Assembly: GCF_000378205.1 (NCBI RefSeq)
Contig: NZ_KB899413.1
Span: 1-64,000, forward strand
DNA from: Sediminispirochaeta bajacaliforniensis DSM 16054
GTDB lineage: Bacteria > Spirochaetota > Spirochaetia > DSM-16054 > Sediminispirochaetaceae
Reading direction: 5' to 3'
Length of the DNA stretch: 64,000 nt
The position numbers were made by a program, and so were the translations under genes. Positions 1 through 8,046 of the stretch are shown here, one piece after another; within the stretch, counting starts at the first letter, position 1; every line of letters begins with the position of its first letter. The notes below the pieces were generated by a model that was given only the letters and a program-made list of their open reading frames with translations, did no database searches and was not told the origin of the DNA.

Positions 1-2
1 AG

Positions 3-107
3 TCTGTATACCAGGCGGAGGTTTTTCTTACGGAACCAGCCCATGAATCGGAGTGGGAGGGAGCTGTGGGTCAGGTGCATTCCCACGGCCTTACGATGGA
101 TGATTGA
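3..107 (+). CDS. 3' end of an unidentified upstream gene
   Basis: Frame 3 is open from the window edge and encodes about 34 residues (ending HSHGLTMDD) before a TGA at 105-107. The acidic, charged composition looks like a protein tail. It faintly recalls the cytoplasmic C-terminus of betaine/choline-type transporters (an EVFL stretch), but it is too short to name. Frame 1 is also open until 135, so even the reading frame is only the more likely one. Confidence 0.3.
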   Translation, partial: SVYQAEVFLTEPAHESEWEGAVGQVHSHGLTMDD

Positions 108-175
108 CTATCTGCCTTCTTATGCATGGGCTTAAAGGTAAAGGAATCACCACGATTCCGGACAGTAGTTAATTC

Positions 176-204
176 TTTAACAGAATTCTCATTTTATCTT
201 CACT
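176..204 (+). promoter_or_regulatory. possible weak Pho-box-like repeats upstream of pstS
   Basis: Three heptamers at 11-bp spacing (TTTAACA at 176, TCTCATT at 187, CTTCACT at 198) lie about 65 bp upstream of the pstS start. The first matches a heptamer in the better array upstream of pstC, and both arrays share a TTAT spacer. The second and third units are weak. PhoB-type regulators bind direct repeats with this period, and phoB lies in the same cluster, so control by phosphate starvation is plausible but unproven. Confidence 0.25.
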
Positions 205-266
205 ATTTCCTCATTGCCCCACTTCATTGTTACTACAACACAACATCATCCATAACGGAGGAAAAT

Positions 267-1121
267 ATGAAGAAAATTTCCATGCTGCTTGTCCTTTTTC
301 TTGCAGCAAGCTTTGTTCTTTTTGCTGGAGGTAAACAAGAATCTGGTGCAGCGGCAAGTGCTTCGCAGTTCAGCGGGGACTATGCCTTCGGAGGCTCCAC
401 AACCGTCGATCCGATCATTCAGGCTGCTATCGAAGAATGGAAAGAGCTCTATCCCGATGTTCACATCAGTTATGAAGGTGTCGGTTCCAGTACCGGTATC
501 AAGGGCATCATTGCCGGGACCTACAGCCTCGGAGCAGCCAGCCGTGAACCCAAGGATGGAGAAAAGGCCCAGGGAGTCGAAGCTACCCATATCGCCCTCG
601 ACGCCATTGCCGCCATTGTAAATCAGAGCAGTGTCTCCATCAGTAACATCTCCATGGCAAACCTTGCATCGATCTATGCAGGCGACATCACCAACTGGAA
701 AGAGGTCGGTGGCCCAGATGCTCCGATCGTTGTTTTCAACCGTGATGAGGCATCCGGAACCTATGAGACCTTTGAAGGCCATGTCATGAAAAAGGCCGAC
801 AAGGAGTTTATGGCTTCTGCTTCTGTAACAACCGGAAACGGGGATATGGCTGCTAAGGTTGGTTCAACCCCCTATGCCATCGGTTACGTCGGTCTCGGGT
901 TTACCCATGAAAAAGGTGTTAAGGCTTTGACACTTGAAGGAATCGAACCCGATGTAAAGAATGTCTACAATAAGAGCTATCCTGTATGGCGCTACCTTAA
1001 CGTAGTACACATCGGTCCCCTTTCTCAGGCCGGTGAAGTAGAGCAGGCCTTTGTCGACTATCTTCTCAGCGAAGATGGCCAGGACATTGTCGAAGACCTC
1101 GATTTCATCCGCCTCCCATAG
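267..1121 (+). CDS. pstS: phosphate ABC transporter substrate-binding protein PstS
   Basis: Periplasmic phosphate-binding protein, 284 residues, that delivers phosphate to PstC/PstA. The start at 267 is chosen because GGAGG lies 6 bp upstream and a signal peptide follows directly (MKKIS, hydrophobic core, then FAGGK). The open frame reaches back to 126 but that extension is not signal-like. PstS hallmarks are visible: GGSTTVDP near the mature N-terminus, GVGSSTGIKG, SIYAGDITNWKEVGG, then NRDEASGTYETF with the SGT phosphate loop, and YAIGYVGLGF. There is no lipobox cysteine, so the protein is probably cleaved by signal peptidase I and is soluble. It is followed by an intrinsic terminator and then pstC, so pstS can be transcribed in excess over the rest of the operon. 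Confidence 0.95.
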   Translation: MKKISMLLVLFLAASFVLFAGGKQESGAAASASQFSGDYAFGGSTTVDPIIQAAIEEWKELYPDVHISYEGVGSSTGIKGIIAGTYSLGAASREPKDGEKAQGVEATHIALDAIAAIVNQSSVSISNISMANLASIYAGDITNWKEVGGPDAPIVVFNRDEASGTYETFEGHVMKKADKEFMASASVTTGNGDMAAKVGSTPYAIGYVGLGFTHEKGVKALTLEGIEPDVKNVYNKSYPVWRYLNVVHIGPLSQAGEVEQAFVDYLLSEDGQDIVEDLDFIRLP

Positions 1122-1148
1122 TTTTACAGCAAGGAATATTCTCAAGTC

Positions 1149-1182
1149 GGCCGTCCGCTTCTCTCGGACGGCCTTTTCTTTC
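1149..1182 (+). terminator. intrinsic terminator between pstS and pstC
   Basis: A perfect 9-bp G+C-rich stem (GGCCGTCCG at 1149-1157 with CGGACGGCC at 1165-1173), a 7-nt loop and a T-rich tail (TTTTCTTTC). It lies 27 bp after the pstS stop. Partial read-through would give the usual excess of binding protein over permease. Confidence 0.9.
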
Positions 1183-1191
1183 AGAAACACT

Positions 1192-1220
1192 ATTAACCGT
1201 TTTTTAACATTATCCTGACA
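1192..1220 (+). promoter_or_regulatory. Pho-box-like array upstream of pstC
   Basis: Three heptamers at exact 11-bp spacing: ATTAACC (1192), TTTAACA (1203) and CCTGACA (1214). The array lies downstream of the pstS terminator and about 60 bp before the pstC start. Eleven-bp direct repeats containing TTAACA or CTGTCA are the known binding form for PhoB/PhoP-type regulators. A second PhoB-dependent promoter for pstCAB-phoU-phoBR is inferred; no convincing -10 box could be fixed. Confidence 0.5.
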
Positions 1221-1280
1221 AAACAGCCACATAAGCCGGGCATTCTTCACATAGCGAAACCGAAATGAGGTATTTCTAAC

Positions 1281-2174
1281 GTGAAAGAAACAAGACGAAA
1301 ACAGATAGAAAAGGTTATGGAAGCTATCCTTTTCATCTTCGCGTCGATCTCCGTGTTGAGTGTCATCTTCATTACGCTTTTTATTCTTGCCGAAGGACTT
1401 CCGCTTTTCAAAAGTGTGCGTCTTACCGACTTTCTCTTCAGCACAAATTGGAAACCCACGGCAAAGGAACCGAGCTTCGGCATATGGGCCTTTATCGTCG
1501 GATCGATCTGGGTCACCCTGGGAGCATTGATTATCGCTGTACCCATGGGGCTGGCAGTCGGGATCTTTATGGCGGAGATGGCAAAACCGCGGGCGGCAAA
1601 AATCATCAGGAGCGGTGTCGAACTTTTGGCAGGCATTCCCTCGGTCATCTACGGCCTATTCGGCTTCTTCTTTATCGCTCCGATTATTCGTAACCTTTCA
1701 AACAGTACCACCGGCCTCGGAATCCTGACGGCCTCGATCATTTTGGCCATCATGATTTTGCCTACCATTATCAACATTACCGAGGTCTCCATCAGGTCCG
1801 TTCCTTCCGAACTCAAAGAGGGAAGTCTGGCTTTGGGGGCGACCCACTGGCAGAGCATTGTAAGGACCATTATTCCGGCAGCACGAAGCGGTATCATTGC
1901 AGGGGTAGTACTTGGAATCGGACGGGCGGTAGGAGAAACCATGGCCGTTCTCATGGTCGCAGGGAACTCCCCCATCATGCCGACAGGTCCTTTGAGCCAT
2001 GTCAGAACCCTTACCATGAATATCGTCACCGACCTTAAATATGCGGAAGTTGGAAGTTTGCATGAAACCAGTCTTTTCTCAACAGGTATTGTGCTCTTTC
2101 TTTTCATTCTCATTATCAATCTCGTTGTACAGCGAACGCTGAAACGGAAACTTGACAAGGAAGGAGCGGCATGA
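1281..2174 (+). CDS. pstC: phosphate ABC transporter permease PstC
   Basis: Inner-membrane permease of the high-affinity phosphate importer, 297 residues, usual length for PstC. About six membrane segments are visible, the first just after a basic N-terminus. The binding-protein-dependent permease (EAA) motif is at [20 protein letters not shown], followed by GIGRAVGETMAVLMVAGN, typical of PstC. The start is GTG with GAGG about 10 bp upstream. The stop overlaps the pstA ATG (ATGA), so the two are translationally coupled. Confidence 0.93.
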   Translation: MKETRRKQIEKVMEAILFIFASISVLSVIFITLFILAEGLPLFKSVRLTDFLFSTNWKPTAKEPSFGIWAFIVGSIWVTLGALIIAVPMGLAVGIFMAEMAKPRAAKIIRSGVELLAGIPSVIYGLFGFFFIAPIIRNLSNSTTGLGILTASIILAIMILPTIINITEVSIRSVPSELKEGSLALGATHWQSIVRTIIPAARSGIIAGVVLGIGRAVGETMAVLMVAGNSPIMPTGPLSHVRTLTMNIVTDLKYAEVGSLHETSLFSTGIVLFLFILIINLVVQRTLKRKLDKEGAA

Positions 2175-3817
2175 GCCCACTTAGCCAGACAAAAAAAGCG
2201 CATCTTCAGGAAGGCATTGCAAAGGGTATTATCTGGTTCTTTGTTGTCCTTACGATCGTCATCCTCGCATGGATTATCCTCTATGTTCTGTATCGAGGCT
2301 TTGTCTCCGTAAATCATCTCCACTATCAAGTGACCGATGCCACCGAAATGGTGGCCACCGACCCGGACCATCCAACAGCTCCGATTTCGATGATTATTCA
2401 GCGAAAGGTCAGACTCAAAGACGACCTTACCTCGGCCGAACTGTTTGAGATGTACACAAAACGGCGTCAACCGAATTGGGGAGACATAACAGGCCAAAAT
2501 CTCGATGTCGAGCTCTTCGCCCTTGCCTCCGAATCGGAGGAGGGTGCTGCCGGAGCAGAGATAATTCTCGCAAATCGGGAAAACTACAGCAAACATGTTA
2601 CGCTGGAAAAAGACGGCAAGGCGATGATACAGGCTGTTTCCTCTACCCCGGGGGGAATTGGTTTTATCCCCTCCGCCATGGTCGAAACCCTTCCCCGGAG
2701 TGTTAAGGTCGTCCCGATCAGAAGAATAGCAGCTCCTGTAAACGCGTCGGTTGAAAAAATCGTCGATAATGTGCAGATCCAGACAATCGATAACGATGAT
2801 CTTCAGGCGATCTTTACCGGAAAGGTAAATAATTGGCAGGAGATAGGTGGTATCGATCTTCCCATCAGGCCTGTTGCCTATTCGAAAAATGCCGGAATAC
2901 GGGGAGGGCTCCTTGATTTGATCCTCGGGAAAAAGGATACGATCTTGGATCAGGGGATTCTGTATGTCGATACACCGGAAGAGTTTTTCGAAACGATAGA
3001 CTCATTGCCCGGGGCCATCGGCATGACCTATTGGGAGGATGTTAAGGATATCGACGACAGACCGATGCTCACCTTCGATCGTCTGGAGGTTCGGCAAAAT
3101 CTCGACTGGCATTACCTGGTAGAAGCCCCTGCACGTTCAGGGAAATGGGGAGGAATATCGACCATCATCATCAATACCTTCTTTCTCATCCTTTTTACCC
3201 TCCTCTTTTCCACGCCAATCGGGGTATTGGGGGCTATTTATATGGTCGAATATGCCAAACAAGGCAGGGTTGTCCGCATACTGCGGCTGGGAACGGAAAC
3301 GCTGGCGGGAATTCCATCTATTGTTTTCGGCCTTTTCGGTTTCATTTTCTTCGTCGACATGCTGGGCCTCGGCATCGGATTTATATCTGCAACCCTTACC
3401 GTGACCATGATGATTCTGCCGACCATCATACGGACAAGTGAAGAGGCGCTGAAATCGGTGCCCCTCTCCTTCAGGGAGGGAAGCCTTGCCCTGGGAGCAA
3501 CAAAACTACAGACCATTGCAAAGGTCGTTGTTCCGGCGGCAACCCCCGGGATTCTCACCGGTATCATCCTTGCCGTAGGCAGGACGGTTGGAGAAACAGC
3601 GGTACTCATCTATACCCTCGGCTCAAACTACGAGCTTGTACGAGGCCCCAGTTCCTCCGCCAGGGTACTGTCCCTCCACCTCTACAATCTCTTCTCCGAA
3701 GCGATCAGCTTCGACAGAAGCTTTGCAACCGGAGCCATTCTGATTTTTATTATCCTTTTGGTAAATTACTCAACGACCTCGCTTATCGGGCGTCTTAACA
3801 AAAAAGCGGGGAAATAG
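2171..3817 (+). CDS. pstA: phosphate permease PstA with a large PstS-like extracytoplasmic insert
   Basis: Second Pst permease, 548 residues, about twice the usual PstA length. One membrane segment lies near residues 20-44. The canonical permease portion begins near residue 323 ([16 protein letters not shown]) and carries the EAA motif [16 protein letters not shown] and [17 protein letters not shown]. Between them lies an insert of about 270 residues that should face outside the membrane. It contains two PstS-core-like units, near 86-185 and 208-310. The second has [15 protein letters not shown] and PGAIG, closely matching the PstS encoded upstream; the first has a degraded NWG.ITGQ and PGGIG. 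The SGT phosphate loop of PstS is not conserved. The gene overlaps pstC by 4 bp. The insert could be an accessory binding or docking domain; its function is not established here. Confidence 0.88.
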   Translation: MSPLSQTKKAHLQEGIAKGIIWFFVVLTIVILAWIILYVLYRGFVSVNHLHYQVTDATEMVATDPDHPTAPISMIIQRKVRLKDDLTSAELFEMYTKRRQPNWGDITGQNLDVELFALASESEEGAAGAEIILANRENYSKHVTLEKDGKAMIQAVSSTPGGIGFIPSAMVETLPRSVKVVPIRRIAAPVNASVEKIVDNVQIQTIDNDDLQAIFTGKVNNWQEIGGIDLPIRPVAYSKNAGIRGGLLDLILGKKDTILDQGILYVDTPEEFFETIDSLPGAIGMTYWEDVKDIDDRPMLTFDRLEVRQNLDWHYLVEAPARSGKWGGISTIIINTFFLILFTLLFSTPIGVLGAIYMVEYAKQGRVVRILRLGTETLAGIPSIVFGLFGFIFFVDMLGLGIGFISATLTVTMMILPTIIRTSEEALKSVPLSFREGSLALGATKLQTIAKVVVPAATPGILTGIILAVGRTVGETAVLIYTLGSNYELVRGPSSSARVLSLHLYNLFSEAISFDRSFATGAILIFIILLVNYSTTSLIGRLNKKAGK

Positions 3818-3837
3818 CCATGGAGAGGTATAATGCT

Positions 3838-4623
3838 ATGAATATAAGCAAAGAAACAACGGACCAGGAAAAAAAGATCAAACTTACCGTCAGGGACCTG
3901 GACCTTTTCTATGGAGATTTCCAGGCCCTGCATAAACTGAACATCGATATTGCCGAGCAGGAGGTCACCGCCCTTATCGGTCCCTCGGGATGCGGAAAAT
4001 CGACCTTCATCCGTACCCTCAATAGGATGAACGACGTGATCGACGGGGTCCATATCACCGGAACGATCAGCTATGAAACGAGAGACATTTATAGGAACTA
4101 TGATCCCATCGAGCTGAGGAAAAAAATCGGCATGGTCTTTCAGAAGCCGAACCCCTTTCCCATGTCCGTGTATGATAACGTCGCCTATGGTCCAAGAATA
4201 CACGGCATCAAAGATAAGAGGACCCTGGACGAAATTGTCGAGTGGAGTCTCAAGCAGGCCGCTATTTGGGAAGAGATCAAGGATAGGCTTCATAAACCGG
4301 CCCTCGGTATATCGGGAGGTCAGCAACAGAGGCTTTGTATCGCACGGGTATTGGCGGTGGAACCCGATGTCGTGCTGATGGATGAACCGACATCCGCCCT
4401 CGATCCGATTTCCACCAGTAGAATCGAAGATTTGATTGATGAGCTGAAAAAAAGCTATACTATCGTTATCGTCACTCACAATATGCAGCAGGCAGGACGG
4501 ATTTCCGATACCACCGCTTTTTTCCTCAACGGTGTCATTGAGGAGGTCGGTGCCACAGAACAGATCTTTTTCAGCCCGACGAACCCGAAAACCGAGGCAT
4601 ATATCACCGGTAAATTCGGTTGA
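3838..4623 (+). CDS. pstB: phosphate ABC transporter ATPase PstB
   Basis: Cytoplasmic ATPase of the Pst importer, about 261 residues. Walker A is GPSGCGKST, the Q-loop is [17 protein letters not shown] (the PNPFPMS run is PstB-specific), the signature is [19 protein letters not shown], Walker B is [13 protein letters not shown], and the switch His is in [13 protein letters not shown] 3838 is preferred because GAGAGG lies 9 bp upstream. An in-frame ATG at 3820, 2 bp after the pstA stop with GCGGGG upstream, is possible and would add six residues. It sits between pstA and phoU in one operon. Confidence 0.95.
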   Translation: MNISKETTDQEKKIKLTVRDLDLFYGDFQALHKLNIDIAEQEVTALIGPSGCGKSTFIRTLNRMNDVIDGVHITGTISYETRDIYRNYDPIELRKKIGMVFQKPNPFPMSVYDNVAYGPRIHGIKDKRTLDEIVEWSLKQAAIWEEIKDRLHKPALGISGGQQQRLCIARVLAVEPDVVLMDEPTSALDPISTSRIEDLIDELKKSYTIVIVTHNMQQAGRISDTTAFFLNGVIEEVGATEQIFFSPTNPKTEAYITGKFG

Positions 4624-4652
4624 TGAATCATTGAGGTAAGGAGAATAAAGGC

Positions 4653-5321
4653 ATGGATCATAATACGCTGCGACAGCATTATAGCGATGAGATGAGGGCC
4701 AACGACAGAGAGATTCTGAAGATGGGGGCCTTTGTGGAAGAGGCGGTAAGAAAATCGATGCAGTGCATGCTCGATCAGGATATCAACCTGGCGGATAAGG
4801 TTATCCGCGATGATGAGATTATCAACAATCTTGAGTTGAAAATTCAGGATACCTTGACCCTGCTCATTGCAACAGAACAGCCGGTGGCAGGGGACCTGCG
4901 TCATGTCATCACCAGTTTGAAGATCGTCACCCAGCTGGAAAGGATGGGTGACCATGCGGTACATATTGCAAAGGCGGCGAAAAAACTTGCGGAGCAGCAC
5001 TATATCAAGGATCTAATAGACCTCCCAAAGATGGCCGAATACGGCATCGAGATGCTCCATGAGGTGCTGACCGCATTTGCGGAAAACGACCAGGATAAAG
5101 CAATCGCTGTTGCCAAGATAGACGACAGAATAGACAGCCTTCACAATCAGATATGGAGGGAACTTCTGACCTACATGATGAGCGATGTAAAGAACATCGA
5201 TCAGGCTACAACGCTTCTCTTTGTATCACGTTGGCTCGAGCGTTTTGGGGACCACGCCACAAACATCAGTGAATGGGTGGTTTATGACTGTACCGGAAAG
5301 CATATCGAACTAAATATGTAA
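4653..5321 (+). CDS. phoU: phosphate transport regulator PhoU
   Basis: Peripheral all-helical protein of 222 residues that links the Pst transporter to PhoR and represses the Pho response when phosphate is plentiful. Two PhoU repeats are visible, each with the metal-binding signature: VTQLERMGDHAVHIAKAAKKL near residues 92-112 and SRWLERFGDHATNISEWV near 190-207. AAGGAG sits upstream of the ATG. It is located 29 bp after pstB and 10 bp before phoB, as in classic pst-pho operons. Confidence 0.95.
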   Translation: MDHNTLRQHYSDEMRANDREILKMGAFVEEAVRKSMQCMLDQDINLADKVIRDDEIINNLELKIQDTLTLLIATEQPVAGDLRHVITSLKIVTQLERMGDHAVHIAKAAKKLAEQHYIKDLIDLPKMAEYGIEMLHEVLTAFAENDQDKAIAVAKIDDRIDSLHNQIWRELLTYMMSDVKNIDQATTLLFVSRWLERFGDHATNISEWVVYDCTGKHIELNM

Positions 5322-5331
5322 GGGGTAATCC

Positions 5332-6030
5332 GTGGCACACGAAACTATTCTTGTCGTTGACGACGAACACGATATTCTTGAACTATTGAAATACAACCTT
5401 GAGAGGGAGGGATACTCGGTCATCACCGTTGAAACAGGTGAGGCTGCGGCCGCAACAGCGGCTGCAAAACAACCGGATCTCATTATTCTTGACCTTATGC
5501 TTCCCGGTATAGACGGGGTCGAGGTTTGTAAGCGTATCCGCTCACGGGATGAGGTCAAGGATATACCGATTATCATGCTTACCGCAAAGAGCGAGGATTC
5601 CGACGTGATCAGCGGCCTTGAGGTGGGCGCCGATGATTATATGACAAAGCCCTTCAGTCCGAAGGTTCTGGTGGCAAGGATACGGGCACTGCTTCGCCGC
5701 AAACAGCTGAAAGAGTTTCCCCCGAGAGAGGAACCGGTCATCACAATCCACGATATCGTCATCGATACGATACGGCATGAGGTGAAATGTTCCGACGTCT
5801 CATTGGATCTCAGCGTCACGGAGTTCTCAATATTGGAATTCCTCGCTCGAAATCCGGGTTGGGTCTTCAGCCGAAGTCAGATCATAGGGGCCGTGAAGGG
5901 TGAGGACTATCCGGTAACCGAACGATCGGTGGATGTGCAGATTCTCGGTTTAAGAAAAAAACTCAAAGCTAAAGGTGACTACATCGAGACGGTCAGGGGT
6001 GTGGGTTACCGAATGAAGGAGCGGGTGTAA
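5332..6030 (+). CDS. phoB: phosphate response regulator, PhoB/OmpR family
   Basis: DNA-binding response regulator of 232 residues. The receiver domain (about 4-118) has the acidic pair D10/D11, phospho-acceptor D54 in LILDLMLPG, and the conserved Thr/Lys in MLTAK and YMTKPF. A winged-helix Trans_Reg_C domain follows (about 130-230; VTEFSILEFLARNPGWVFSR and VDVQILGLRKKL). The start is GTG preceded by AAGGGG. It lies between phoU and phoR and is the presumed regulator of the Pho-box-like repeats at 1192-1220. Confidence 0.93.
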   Translation: MAHETILVVDDEHDILELLKYNLEREGYSVITVETGEAAAATAAAKQPDLIILDLMLPGIDGVEVCKRIRSRDEVKDIPIIMLTAKSEDSDVISGLEVGADDYMTKPFSPKVLVARIRALLRRKQLKEFPPREEPVITIHDIVIDTIRHEVKCSDVSLDLSVTEFSILEFLARNPGWVFSRSQIIGAVKGEDYPVTERSVDVQILGLRKKLKAKGDYIETVRGVGYRMKERV

Positions 6031-6050
6031 AGCACCCGCAAGGTAACGCC

Positions 6051-7862
6051 ATGGTACTTTCAAAAAGACGTCCTGTTCTCAGTTACATGTTCCCTCCCCT
6101 TGTGCTTCTCTTCCTGCTGCTTGCCGTATCCGTAGCCTTCTTCTCTTTCAGGAATTTCAGGCAGCTGATCTTTAAAGAACAGTATCATCGTCTGAAAACT
6201 GCAGGAGAGCTTCTACTTGCTGCCCTCCCTTTCGAAAACGGAGAACTGGAGGCGAAAGCCAAGGAGATAACCCGAAAGATCGGTCCGGCCAGCCCTTTCC
6301 GGGTAACCTTCATCAAGCCCAACGGTTTCGTCTTCGCTGATAGCCATGAAGACCCTTTGGTGATGGAAAATCATGCACACCGAGTGGAAATTCGGCAAGC
6401 GATACGGGGAGAGGCCTCGTTCAGCCTAAGGAAAAGCCCCACCCTTGCAATTTCCATGCTTTACTATGCCTTTCCCATCGATGATGCGTCAGGGAAGGTC
6501 ATTGCGGTCCTTCGTCTGAGCCTCCCGGAAGCAAATGTCAAAAAGCTGCTTGCCGCAGCGGCCCTCTCGATAACGATCATCACCGCCCTGCTTTTAGGGC
6601 TCGCCGTTGCAGCCATGGTGGCCGTATCGCGAAAAATTACCGTACCTCTTGCAGCCATATCCAAAAGTGCTTCTGCATACGCCCGGTTCGATTTTTCTCA
6701 GCCGATTCATGTCGACGGCCCTGCCGAAATCGTCACCACGGCAGACGCCTTGCAAAAAATGGCGCAGGCTCTGACAAGCAGAATCGACGAGGTAACACGC
6801 CAAAAGCAGGAGCTGGAAGCGGTACTGACCGGCATGAACGAAGCGGTCATCGTACTCGACCGTAACCTGGTCATCACCGAGATCAACCCTGCTGCGGCAC
6901 GGCTTGTGAGCAGTTCTTACGATCCGGTTATCGGTAAAAGTCTCATTCAGGTTATGAGAAACACAGAACTCAATACCTTTGCGCAGGAAGCCCTTGTCGC
7001 ACGTGGGGTTCGTCAATGTTCCCTTGTCATTCCGGGCGAAGCAAAGGAGATTCACCTTCAGGTCAACGCATCAACAATAGAGGCTGTTACGGCTGATAAG
7101 AATAGCCGCTACCCGCAGCAACGCCTTATCCTGGTGATGAACGATATCACCACCTTAAAACAGCTTGAACGAATGCGGAAAGAGTTCGTCGCCAATGTTT
7201 CCCATGAGCTGAAGACGCCGATTACCTCCATCAAGGGCTTTGTCGAAACCCTCCTCGACGGAGCCATAGACGATAGGGAAAATGCTTTTCGATTCCTTAC
7301 CATCGTACAGAATCAGACAACGAGGTTGGGAAATATCATTGACGACCTTTTAACCCTGAGCCGTCTTGAACAGAATGATGAAGAGTCGGGGATAGGTATG
7401 GAAATAATCCCCCTCTGCCATCCGGTAAACGAAGCCATTTCCATTTGCCAAGGCAGGGCCGACGAAAAATCAATCGATATTCATGTGGAATGTGACCGCG
7501 AGCTGGAAATTCTCGGCAACGGACACCTCATAGAACAGGCTGTGGTCAACCTCGTGGATAATGCCGTCAAATACTGTCCGGAAGGCAGTGTGGTGCTGGT
7601 TCGCTGCGAGAGAGAAGAGGATAGGCGCATATTATTAGAGGTCCAGGACAACGGTCCCGGTATCCCCGAAGCGGATCAGGAACGGATCTTCGAACGATTT
7701 TACCGTGTGGAAAAGGCTCGTAGCCGAGACATGGGAGGAACAGGATTGGGGCTTGCCATTGTGAAACACATCATGCTGCTCCACGGCGGAACCGTGGCAC
7801 TGGAAAGCAGCAGGGGAGAGGGTGCCAGTTTCCTACTTCGCTTCCCCGCCCTGCCCTCTTGA
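6051..7862 (+). CDS. phoR: phosphate sensor histidine kinase, PhoR-like
   Basis: Membrane histidine kinase of 603 residues that should phosphorylate the adjacent PhoB. It has an N-terminal membrane segment (about 12-32), an extracytoplasmic region of about 130 residues, a second segment (about 166-190), HAMP (about 195-245), PAS (about 255-345, LEAVLTGMNEAVIVLDRNLVI), HisKA with phospho-acceptor H385 (FVANVSHELKTPITSIKGF), and HATPase_c with N box (NLVDNAVKYCP), G1 (DNGPGIPE) and G2 (GTGLGLAIVKH). The large external domain is more like Bacillus PhoR than the short E. coli form, and may sense something besides Pst status. Confidence 0.92.
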   Translation: MVLSKRRPVLSYMFPPLVLLFLLLAVSVAFFSFRNFRQLIFKEQYHRLKTAGELLLAALPFENGELEAKAKEITRKIGPASPFRVTFIKPNGFVFADSHEDPLVMENHAHRVEIRQAIRGEASFSLRKSPTLAISMLYYAFPIDDASGKVIAVLRLSLPEANVKKLLAAAALSITIITALLLGLAVAAMVAVSRKITVPLAAISKSASAYARFDFSQPIHVDGPAEIVTTADALQKMAQALTSRIDEVTRQKQELEAVLTGMNEAVIVLDRNLVITEINPAAARLVSSSYDPVIGKSLIQVMRNTELNTFAQEALVARGVRQCSLVIPGEAKEIHLQVNASTIEAVTADKNSRYPQQRLILVMNDITTLKQLERMRKEFVANVSHELKTPITSIKGFVETLLDGAIDDRENAFRFLTIVQNQTTRLGNIIDDLLTLSRLEQNDEESGIGMEIIPLCHPVNEAISICQGRADEKSIDIHVECDRELEILGNGHLIEQAVVNLVDNAVKYCPEGSVVLVRCEREEDRRILLEVQDNGPGIPEADQERIFERFYRVEKARSRDMGGTGLGLAIVKHIMLLHGGTVALESSRGEGASFLLRFPALPS

Positions 7863-7887
7863 CACCATAGCGGTAGGATCATACCAT
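7859..7887 (+). promoter_or_regulatory. sigma-70-type promoter for the thiamine operon
   Basis: TTGACA (7859-7864) overlaps the phoR stop codon. A 17-bp spacer leads to TACCAT (7882-7887). The predicted transcript starts near 7894, a few bases before the TPP aptamer, so the riboswitch would be at the very 5' end of the mRNA. Confidence 0.6.
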
Positions 7888-7898
7888 CATAACAGCTG

Positions 7899-7989
7899 AA
7901 TCGCGTGGGGTGGTTTTTCCTCTGATGGGAAAAGCCTGAGATTACACCCGTTGAACCTGATCCGGTTAATACCGGCGAAGGGAGCGTCC
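7899..7989 (+). ncRNA. TPP riboswitch (THI element)
   Basis: The conserved TPP aptamer blocks occur in order: GGGGTGG (P1/P2), a variable P3 hairpin (TTTTCC paired with GGAAAA), CCTGAGATTACACCC, TGAACCTGATC, CCGGTTAATACCGG and CGAAGGGA. It lies directly upstream of thiBPQ. No intrinsic terminator (stem plus U-run) is seen before the AGGAG of thiB at 8036-8040, so control of translation initiation is more likely than attenuation. Confidence 0.95.
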
Positions 7990-8046
7990 TGTATCCGTCC
8001 AAAGCCCCTCACAGATTCACCCGACACGTTATACCAGGAGACGAAG

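Noticed and set aside
1649-2596. Long minus-strand open frame across pstC and pstA
   Set aside because: It lies opposite two strongly supported permease genes, its product has no recognisable domain, and it has no ribosome-binding site.
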